Positions 1 to 8,300 of a DNA stretch of 64,000 bases are shown one piece after another (the stretch's first letter is position 1; each line of letters opens with the position of its first letter). The translations under genes were made by a program, and so were the position numbers. Origin of the DNA: an uncultured Clostridia bacterium (GTDB taxonomy: Bacteria > Bacillota > Clostridia > TANB77 > CAG-508); NCBI GenBank assembly GCA_934129895.1, contig CAKOWY010000003.1, forward strand, positions 51,714-115,713. Reading direction: 5' to 3'. The notes beneath the pieces are model-generated. The model was not told the DNA's origin, searched no databases, and saw only the letters and a program-made list of their open reading frames with translations.

Positions 1-750
1 CCAAAAATCTGTAGATTAGACAATGTTGTATCTGTTGTTGATGCATTAAGATTAAGAGATGAATTCAATTGTGGTGAAGAACTTGAAAAAAAAGAAATTG
101 ATGATGAAGATATCGAAAATTTATTAATTCAACAAATTGAATTCTGCAATACTTTAATTTTAAACAAGGTAGATGAACTTTCTAAAGACGAACTTGCCAA
201 AGTTAAAGCTGTTGTAAAAAAATTACAACCAAGTGCAAAAATAATAGAAACGAACTATTCAGATGTTGATTTCAGAGAAATTATGGATACTAAAGCTTTT
301 GATTTTGAAAAAGCTTCACTTTCAGCTGGATGGGCTCAAGAACTTGACAAAACAGAGGAAGAAGCTGAAGAAGGAGAAACAGAAGAATATGGAATTGGAA
401 CATTTGTATATTATAGAAGAAAACCATTAGTTGAATCAAAATTCCATAACTTTGTTAATTCCTTACCAAGAAATATAATTAGATGTAAAGGTATTGTTTG
501 GTTTGAAAATGATGATGAAATGTCTTATGTTTTTGAACAAGCAGGAAAGCAAACAGGAGTATATGAAGCTGGCGAATGGATTGCTACTTATCCATTAAAA
601 GATCAACAAGCATTTAGAAAAGCTAATGCTGATTTGGAAAGAGATTGGGATGAAAATGTTGGAGATAGAATGGTTAAACTTGTTTTCATCGGTCAAAAAA
701 TGGATAAAAAATCTATATGTGAAGAACTTGATAAATGTTTAGAAAAATAA
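1..750 (+). CDS. CobW/COG0523-family GTP-binding metallochaperone, 3' part
   Basis: The frame is open from the first base, so the gene begins outside the window; 249 codons remain. Near the visible start the residues SVVDALRLRDEF match the COG0523 pattern, in which a Val-Asp-Ala segment follows the G3 region. The NKVDEL segment (about residues 57-62 of the visible part) is the G4 NKxD guanine-specificity motif. The remainder, after residue 110, fits the CobW C-terminal domain (residues IRCKGIVWF, then a Trp-rich segment and a final LVFIGQKMDK strand). Members are GTPases that deliver metals such as zinc or cobalt. The Walker A and metal-binding CxCC motifs would lie upstream and cannot be checked. 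It ends at a hairpin terminator shared with convergent trpS. Confidence 0.85.
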   Translation, partial: PKICRLDNVVSVVDALRLRDEFNCGEELEKKEIDDEDIENLLIQQIEFCNTLILNKVDELSKDELAKVKAVVKKLQPSAKIIETNYSDVDFREIMDTKAFDFEKASLSAGWAQELDKTEEEAEEGETEEYGIGTFVYYRRKPLVESKFHNFVNSLPRNIIRCKGIVWFENDDEMSYVFEQAGKQTGVYEAGEWIATYPLKDQQAFRKANADLERDWDENVGDRMVKLVFIGQKMDKKSICEELDKCLEK

Positions 751-756
751 TATAGA

Positions 757-791
757 AAAAGGATTTAAGAAATATAATCTTAAATCCTTTT
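757..791. terminator. Bidirectional intrinsic terminator
   Basis: A 14-bp perfect inverted repeat (757-770 with 778-791) and a 7-nt loop lie between the convergent CobW-like and trpS genes. The stem begins in A residues and ends in T residues, so it can work in both directions. Confidence 0.85.
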
Positions 792-794
792 ATT

Positions 795-1805
795 TTATTC
801 AAAGTAATCTAACTTCATTGCTTTTTTTACTTTTTTCATAGTTTCTTTTGCAACTTTTCTTGCTTTTTCAGTTCCTTCTATTAACACTTTATCCACTTCA
901 TCTAAATGTTGTTCATAATATTCTCTTTTTTCTCTAATTGGTTGTAAATAGTCACTTATATTTTGAGCTAATTGTTTTTTACATGCTACACAACCTCTTT
1001 TTCCTGCTCTACACTCTTCGCAAACTTTTTTATAATCTTCTTTATCTGTAAATAAATTGTGATAATAAGAAACCATACAAACATCTGGATTACCTGGATC
1101 ATCTTTTTTTATTCTATTTTTATCAGTCACTGCTCCCATTACCTTTTCTTTAATTACTTCTGGTGTATCTGATAAATATATTGCATTTCCAAGAGATTTT
1201 CCCATTTTTTCATTTCCATCTAATCCCTTTATTCTTTTTCCTTCTGAAAGTACTGCTTTAGGTTCTTTTAATGTTTCTCCATATATGCTATTAAATTTTC
1301 TTACTATTTCTCTACATTGTTCTATTAAAGGTTCTTGATCTTCTCCAGTTGGTACGATTTCACCTTCAAATGTTGTAATATCTGCTGCTTGACTTACAGG
1401 ATATCCTAAAAATCCATAAGTAACACTTTCTCCAAAAATATCTCTTTTTTGTGCTATTTCTGTTTTTACTGTTGGATTTCTTTCTAATCTTGCTATTGTT
1501 ACCAAATTTGAATAAAACACTGTCAATTCCGCTGTTTCTGGTATCATTGATTGTACATATATAGTTGTCTTTGTAGGATCTATTCCACAAGATAAATAAT
1601 CAATTGCTAACTCTCTTACATTTTTTCTTACTTTATCTGGATTATTAAAGTTGTCTGTTAATGCTTGAACATCTGCTATTAATATGTATTGGTCATATTC
1701 CCCACTATTTTGCAATTCAACTCTTTTTTTCAATGATCCAAAATAATGTCCTATATGTAATCTTCCTGTTGGTCTATCTCCTGTTAATATTCTCTTTTTA
1801 TTCAT
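795..1805 (-). CDS. trpS: Tryptophan--tRNA ligase
   Basis: 336-aa class Ic aminoacyl-tRNA synthetase that charges tRNA-Trp. The HIGH motif appears in GRLHIGHYFGSL (about residues 14-25) and the KMSKS loop as KMGKSLGN (about 200). The order LTGDRPTG-HIGH-SQAADI-GEDQEP is typical of TrpRS. A C-terminal CEEC...CVAC segment (about 264-276) is common in clostridial TrpRS. The ATG is preceded by a GGGGG-type Shine-Dalgarno about 11 nt upstream. It starts 22 bp after the upstream histidine kinase and ends at a terminator, so it probably shares the NRPS-kinase transcript. Whether this is the only TrpRS in the genome, or has a role linked to the NRPS product, cannot be told from the window. Confidence 0.95.
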   Translation of the reverse strand: MNKKRILTGDRPTGRLHIGHYFGSLKKRVELQNSGEYDQYILIADVQALTDNFNNPDKVRKNVRELAIDYLSCGIDPTKTTIYVQSMIPETAELTVFYSNLVTIARLERNPTVKTEIAQKRDIFGESVTYGFLGYPVSQAADITTFEGEIVPTGEDQEPLIEQCREIVRKFNSIYGETLKEPKAVLSEGKRIKGLDGNEKMGKSLGNAIYLSDTPEVIKEKVMGAVTDKNRIKKDDPGNPDVCMVSYYHNLFTDKEDYKKVCEECRAGKRGCVACKKQLAQNISDYLQPIREKREYYEQHLDEVDKVLIEGTEKARKVAKETMKKVKKAMKLDYFE

Positions 1806-1827
1806 ATTGTTGTTGCCCCCTAATTTG

Positions 1828-3651
1828 TTATTTTTTTCTATGTAATGGTATTATAATATTAAATTCTGTACCTTTTCCTTCTTCTGTTTTATATACTATG
1901 TCTCCTCCAAAATGTGCTTTTATATTTGAGTATGACATATATAATCCTAATCCTGTTCCATTTTTTCCTTTTGTTGTAACCATTTCTTTAAATAGTTTTT
2001 CTTGAACTTCTTTTGGTAATCCTCCAGCAAAATCTCTAACTGTAAAGATTATATCTTCACCATTTTTATTTACTTCTAATTCTATATTTTGATTTCGCTT
2101 TCCATTATACGCTTGGATTGCATTTGATATCATATTATTTACTACCTGAACTAAACTATTTACATCCCCATCTAATGTTATATTTTCATCTGTTCTCATT
2201 AAAACATTTAAATATATATATGCATTTTTTAATTCGTGCTTCATTAATATATCTACTCTTTTTACAAGTTCTTCTATTGTAAATGTTACTGCTTGATCAT
2301 TTGACAATGCTACCGCTTGTCCTTTTACTGTTGTAATAATATCTGACATATATTCAATATGTGCTCTTATCTTAGGAATCCAACTTTCCATTTCTGCTGC
2401 TATTTCATGATGATCTTGCGAATTTACTAATGGATCATCTATTGATTCGTCATATTCTTTTATTAGATTTTCTAGCCCCTCTGCTGCACCTGCTATTGAC
2501 ATTATTGGTGTTTTTAAGTTATGTGCTATTCCTCCTATTAATTGTCCTAATGATGCTAAACGTTCTCTTTCCATTAATATTTCTTGGTTATTTTTTATTG
2601 TTTCCATATCTTCTTTATGTTGAGTTATATCTTTCAATAAAAATAATGTTCCTAATGAATTATTATCCGAGCTTATTGGTGTTATCTCTATTTTAAAATA
2701 TTTCTTTATTTTTTCAAAATGTTGTTCAAAAGATATTGTTGTTTCTGTTGTATTTGCTTTATTAATTGAACTCTCGATTTTGGTAACTGCTCTACTTGAT
2801 ATTTGTTTTTGTTGTAAAAATTTTATAAAATTTTTACTTCTAATATCTGCTGGCTTTAATTTAAAAATATCTAAAAATGTTTTATTAAAATCTGTTATCA
2901 TATTATTTTCATCTAAAACAACATATCCATCAGAAATTCTATCTACTATCTCTTGTAATGCAATTGGGGTTAATTTGAATAGATCAAATTTAAATATTCC
3001 AATAGTAAAACATATAATAGTTACAGAAAATGCTATTGGTGTAGCATATATTGAAACACTAACACTTCCTATACTTCCAAGCATATTTACAACAATAGGT
3101 ACCAAAGAACCTATTATTAACATTATAGCTTGCTTTGAAAAGAACCCAGAATTTTTTATAGAATATCTTAATAATTTTATTAAAGATATTGCTAATAATA
3201 AATATGTATAATATGTATGTACATAAAACCATGGTCCATAAGCTGTAGACAAACTCATTGAATATTCTTTATAAAATAAATGATGAAAATCATTTGTCCA
3301 TAATAATATTAATGATGTTATTGGTATAATACAAAGTAATAAATACCATTTTTTAAATTTGAATTTTCCATTTTCAAATATGTTTGTCATAATATAAAAT
3401 GCTACAGGCAAAAAGCAAATACTTATATAGTACAAATCAAAAAAGTACTTTAATTTTATATTATATTTGTCTAAAAATATAATCTGTAATATCATTCCTA
3501 TTACCCAAAATAAAATTAATGCAAATATAACTATAAATATTTTAGACAAATCTTTTTTCTTTTTTGGTTTTACCAATTGTGTTAAAAATAATATTAATAT
3601 TGCAGAAACAAAAACGAGTATCCAAAATACTATTGAATCAGTTGTTGACAT
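1828..3651 (-). CDS. Sensor histidine kinase with 7TM N-terminus and PAS domain
   Basis: 607 aa. Residues 1-225 contain about seven hydrophobic segments; the TNDFHHLFY motif near 119-127 matches the HisKA_7TM sensor region. A PAS-like domain follows (about 230-345). The phospho-acceptor is His377 in GGIAHNLKTPI. The ATPase domain shows the N box (NMISNAIQAY), G1 (DFAGGLP) and G2 (GTGLGLYMSY). Residues between the H box and N box are long, so it is not a minimal HisKA. Its Shine-Dalgarno (AAGGAG) lies inside the last codons of the NRPS gene, whose stop is only 3 bp upstream, so translation is probably coupled. No cognate response regulator is adjacent. It could sense the NRPS product or the signal that controls it; this is inferred from position only. 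Confidence 0.9.
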   Translation of the reverse strand: MSTTDSIVFWILVFVSAILILFLTQLVKPKKKKDLSKIFIVIFALILFWVIGMILQIIFLDKYNIKLKYFFDLYYISICFLPVAFYIMTNIFENGKFKFKKWYLLLCIIPITSLILLWTNDFHHLFYKEYSMSLSTAYGPWFYVHTYYTYLLLAISLIKLLRYSIKNSGFFSKQAIMLIIGSLVPIVVNMLGSIGSVSVSIYATPIAFSVTIICFTIGIFKFDLFKLTPIALQEIVDRISDGYVVLDENNMITDFNKTFLDIFKLKPADIRSKNFIKFLQQKQISSRAVTKIESSINKANTTETTISFEQHFEKIKKYFKIEITPISSDNNSLGTLFLLKDITQHKEDMETIKNNQEILMERERLASLGQLIGGIAHNLKTPIMSIAGAAEGLENLIKEYDESIDDPLVNSQDHHEIAAEMESWIPKIRAHIEYMSDIITTVKGQAVALSNDQAVTFTIEELVKRVDILMKHELKNAYIYLNVLMRTDENITLDGDVNSLVQVVNNMISNAIQAYNGKRNQNIELEVNKNGEDIIFTVRDFAGGLPKEVQEKLFKEMVTTKGKNGTGLGLYMSYSNIKAHFGGDIVYKTEEGKGTEFNIIIPLHRKK

Positions 3652-3654
3652 CTG

Positions 3655-5379
3655 TTATATCTCCTTCCTTATCAATTCAATAAATTTACTTATGTAATTA
3701 TTTGAAATCTCTGGCCAATTAAATTTACATTTTTTCAAATAATTAATTGTAAAGTTAGAATTTAAAATTATATCACTATTATAATTTAAATGATAATTAT
3801 TATCAAGATCACTAACTATATTTTGTAAATTTATTTTTTTCTGTTCATTTTGTAAAATTTCTGATATCTGCTTTTTAAATATTGTTTCTGGCACAACTTC
3901 CATTTTATATCCAAATTCTTTTATTATATCAAAATAATCTTTTAAAGTAACTGTATTATGATTATATACATGAAATATCCTATTTGTTTTTGAAAAATTA
4001 GTTACAATTTTATATATAGCATTTGCAGCAATATCTACAGGTGTAAACTCAAGTTGATTTTCTAATAAATACTCAGGAACTATTCCTAGTTTCATAAATA
4101 ATGCCACTTTAGTTATAAATGCGTTTTCATTTATATTTTCTTGAAAATGTCCATCACATAGTCTTGGCATTAAATTTCCTAGACGAAGAATATATGCATC
4201 AACACCATTTGCAATTGCATTTAAAATAATTGTTTCCGCTTCAAATTTTGTATATGTATATACATTATCAAGATATTGACCTATATACAAAGAACTTTCA
4301 TTAAATTCTTTTTTATTTCCATACTCACCACTTAATTTTTTTCCTGAAACTCCAGTTGTAGAAATTTGATAAAATCTCTTGTTAAATGTTTTACAAAAGT
4401 CAACAATGTATTTTACACTTTTAACATTTGTATCATAAAATTTGTCATATACACCAAAATGGGCAACATTTGCAGCACTATTTATTACTAAATCAGCCTC
4501 TTCTGAAATTTTTAACAGATCCTTATCTGACAATCCAAAATTCGGTTGACATATATCTCCTTGAACAAGAACTATTTTATCTCCAATATATTTGTTATAT
4601 TTCTCACCAAAATAATAAGTTAATTTTTGAGTTATTTTTCTTGTTATAGACATACCTGGTTCTTTTCTAATTATACAATAAATTTTTCCATTTTCGTTTT
4701 TCAAAAATTCCTCTAGTATATGTATTCCTAAATATCCTGTAACTCCTGTAAGTAATATATTACGAGGATGATACTCTTGGATTTTTTCATCATTTCTTGT
4801 ATTTTTTAATATATTTAAAGAACTTTCTGGAATTTCTTCAATTTTATTATGTTGAAATTCATCATTTGAATTTATTTTTTCTTCAATATCTAAAACTGTT
4901 GAACACTTAAATATATCAGAATAAGAAATCTTATTTGTAATTTCTAATAATTCTATATTTAATTTCATAGCTAATAAAGAATCTCCCCCAAGTTCAAAGA
5001 AATTATCATTTATTCCAATTGGACTAACATTTAAAACTTTTTGAAAAATATCAACTAATTTTTTCTCTAATTCATTTCCAGGAGCAATATATTCTTCACC
5101 ACATAACTTTGATAAATTTTGTGGTAATGGTAATTTTTTTCTATCTATTTTTCCATTTGGAGTATATATAAACTCATCTAATGGAACATAATATGATGGA
5201 ACCATATATCGTGGCAAACTTTTAGAAAGATATTTTCTCAATTCATTTATAGAAATTCTTTTATTTGCAACAAAATATGCAGAAATAAAATCTCTATTGT
5301 TAGCAGTTTGTTTTAAAACTGCTACTTTTTCTATATTTGGATATTTTGAAATTAAATTTTCGATTTCTCCGTAATTCAA
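3655..5379 (-). CDS. NRPS C-terminal segment: end of A2, carrier protein, thioester reductase
   Basis: This frame carries the rest of the synthetase that begins at 11056. It opens at a TTG that is very unlikely to be a real start, because its first residues (YGEIEN) continue the A8 motif RIELGEIEN interrupted in the upstream frame. Visible parts: A10 motif NGKIDRKKLP, a carrier protein with the phosphopantetheine site ELGGDSLLAM (about 130-139), and an NAD(P)-binding reductase domain with GVTGYLG (about 212), INSAANVAHFG and the YxxxK motif in YTYTKFEAE. Such R domains release the thioester product as an aldehyde or alcohol by hydride transfer. There is no thioesterase. The histidine kinase gene starts immediately after the stop. 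Confidence 0.9.
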   Translation of the reverse strand: MNYGEIENLISKYPNIEKVAVLKQTANNRDFISAYFVANKRISINELRKYLSKSLPRYMVPSYYVPLDEFIYTPNGKIDRKKLPLPQNLSKLCGEEYIAPGNELEKKLVDIFQKVLNVSPIGINDNFFELGGDSLLAMKLNIELLEITNKISYSDIFKCSTVLDIEEKINSNDEFQHNKIEEIPESSLNILKNTRNDEKIQEYHPRNILLTGVTGYLGIHILEEFLKNENGKIYCIIRKEPGMSITRKITQKLTYYFGEKYNKYIGDKIVLVQGDICQPNFGLSDKDLLKISEEADLVINSAANVAHFGVYDKFYDTNVKSVKYIVDFCKTFNKRFYQISTTGVSGKKLSGEYGNKKEFNESSLYIGQYLDNVYTYTKFEAETIILNAIANGVDAYILRLGNLMPRLCDGHFQENINENAFITKVALFMKLGIVPEYLLENQLEFTPVDIAANAIYKIVTNFSKTNRIFHVYNHNTVTLKDYFDIIKEFGYKMEVVPETIFKKQISEILQNEQKKINLQNIVSDLDNNYHLNYNSDIILNSNFTINYLKKCKFNWPEISNNYISKFIELIRKEI

Positions 5380-8300
5380 TTCGTAATCCTCTAATTTTTA
5401 TTTGATTGTCACTTCTTCCTAAGCAAATAATATTTCCATCATCTAAATATCTTCCTAAATCACCACTTTTATACATTAGTGTATCTTTTATGAATGGATT
5501 CTTTACAAAACTTTTACTTGTTAGTTCTAAATTATTAAGATATCCTCTTGCTAATCCATCACCAGAAATATATATTTCCCCAACAACTCCTACTGGAACT
5601 GGTTGTAAATCTTTATCTAATATATACATTTGATCATTGTAAAATGGTTTTCCTATTGTAATAAAATCATCTTTTACTTCTGTAAGTGTACAATAATATG
5701 TTTCAGTTGGTCCATATCCATCATATATAGTTATATTTGCCAAACTCTTTAATTTTTTTACTAATGCTATAGGCACTTGTTCACCAGTTAATGTTAGATA
5801 TTTTAAATCTTTTAAACTAGGAATATTTTCTATATCATTAACAAATATTTGCATTACAGATGGTGTTGCCTGTGTTGCTGTAACATTATTTTTTATAATT
5901 ACATCATTTAATAATTTTGGAGTAGTTTGTTCATCTTCATTTGCAATTACAACTTTCACTCCTCTTTGCAATGGAATAAGAGCTTCGTATGAAAATATAT
6001 CAAAACTTACTGTTGAAATAGATACTATAGCTTGATCTTGTGGATTTTTTAAATATCCCACATAATCATTGCAATAATTTGCAAAGTTTACAAGTGTTTT
6101 ATGTTTTTGCATAACTCCCTTTGGTTTTCCTGTTGAACCAGAAGTAAAAATAATATAAAGTAAATCATTTAAGCTATTTATATTCTTTATATTTTCATTA
6201 GGTAATCCATATATGTCATTATTGTCCAAATCTACTATTATTTGATTTTTATAGTTCATTTTTTTAGCAATTTTCTTACATGTAAGCAATATAGATGCAG
6301 ATGCTTCTTCTAGCATATAATTTATTCTTTCTTCTGGGTAATTTGGATCGATTGGAATATAAGTTCCTCCAGCTTTCATAATTCCCAATATAGCAATAAT
6401 CATTTCTAATGATCTGTTTACCATTACACCTATTGCATCTTCTCTTTTAACTTGCTTTACATTTCTTAAGTAATATGCTAAACTATTAGCTTTTTCATTT
6501 AATTCTTTATAAGTCAATTTTTTATCTTCAAATACTAGAGCTATTTTGTCTGGTGTTTTGTTTACTTGCTCTTCAAAAAGAGTAGAAAATGTTTTTTCTG
6601 GATATTCTTTATAAGTATTATTAAATCCATAAAGTATTTTATTTTTCTCTTTAGCTGAAAGTATTTGTATTTCTTTTATTTTTGAGTTCGTATTTCTCAT
6701 AATATAATCTATTGTATTCATATAATTTTCAAATAGATTTTCTATAGTTTCTTTCTTAAATAAGTCAGTACAATATTCAATATTAATTGAATGTGTTTTG
6801 GGTTGAATTTCTAAAGACAAATTGAATTTTGAAATCTTATTATTAATTGATACTACTTGTGCTTCTTTATCATTTATTTTTAAGAATGTTTCCTGCTTAT
6901 TTTGGTAAGTAAACATTACATCAAATAATGGATTTCTTGAAGCATCTGTATCAACTTTTAATTTTTTTATCAGCATATCAAATGGATATGGTTGATATGT
7001 CAAATCCTCTAATAATTGTTCTTTTATTTCAATCAAAAATTCTTCAAATGTCTTTTCTGAATCTATTTTTCCTCTTAAAACTATATTATTAACAAACATT
7101 CCGAACATTCTCTTTGTTTCATTTCTATCTCTATTTGCAATAGGACTACCTATGTTTATATCGTCTTGTCCTGTGTATTTATATAATATTACAAAAAGAA
7201 TTGAAACAAAAAACATATATGGAGATACTCCTAATTTTTTCGCATATCTCTCCATTTTTCTAAAAAGTTTTTCATCAATAACATTTATTATTTTCTTTCC
7301 ATTATAAGATCTTAATGTAGGAACTTTATAATCATAAGGTAAGTTTAATTGTGAAAAACTGCAGTCTTTAAATTTATTTACCCAATAATCTTCTTGAGTT
7401 TTTATTAGTGAACTATTATTATATTCATTTTCCCATACTGCATAATCTTTATATTGAATTGGTATATTCTTTAAATCCTCTCCATTATATAATCTATTAA
7501 ATTCTATAACTAAATTATTTAAAGCTGTTCCATCCATTATTATATGATGTGTATCTAATAACAATAATGTCTTTTTATTATCTATATAATGCATTTCAAC
7601 TCTGAATAATGGAGCCTTCTCAAGTTCAAATGGTTTAGAAAAAGTATTTACTATATCTTGAATTTCACTTTCACTATTCTGATATGTATCAATATTAAAT
7701 TTAACCTTATCTTCAACTTTTTGTACAACTGATTCATTCTCAACAACAAATGATGTTCTTAACGTACTATGTCTATTAATTATTTTTTCAAATACATTTT
7801 GTACTTTATCTTTATCTAAAATTTCATCAATAATCATTGCCCATGGCATATTATAAACAATATTATTGTCCCCAATCATTTTTACATTATAATAAATTCT
7901 TTTTTGAGCTGATGACAAAGGATAACTTTCTTGAATTGGAGCTTTTTCTATTTTAATTTTCAAAGTATTATTTGTTCTATTTTGTTTTATATAATCAGAC
8001 ATATCTTTTATTGTATAATTTGATAAAAGATCTTTTATATTTATTTGTACATTAAATTTAGATAAAATCTTTGTTGATAATGTAATCGCTGTTAATGAAT
8101 CTCCTCCAAGTTCTAATAAAGTATTATTTATTCCAACATTAGTAACTTGCAACATTTTTTCTATTATTTTAATTAATTCTTTATCTATTTCATTTCTTGG
8201 TTTTATAGCTTTTTTATTATTTCCCTTAAATTCAGGATCTGGCAATGATTTTCTATCTATCTTACCATTTAATGTATATGGAAATTTCTCTAATTGGATA

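Noticed and set aside
1366..1590. Open frame inside trpS in another frame
   Set aside because: No ribosome binding site and fully inside a strongly conserved gene; a shadow frame, like many others opposite the AT-rich genes.
5365..5385. Programmed +1 frameshifting in the NRPS gene
   Set aside because: There is no slippery run or stimulatory structure that I can see; the Leu-tRNA re-pairing needed would be poor. A simple indel is favoured.
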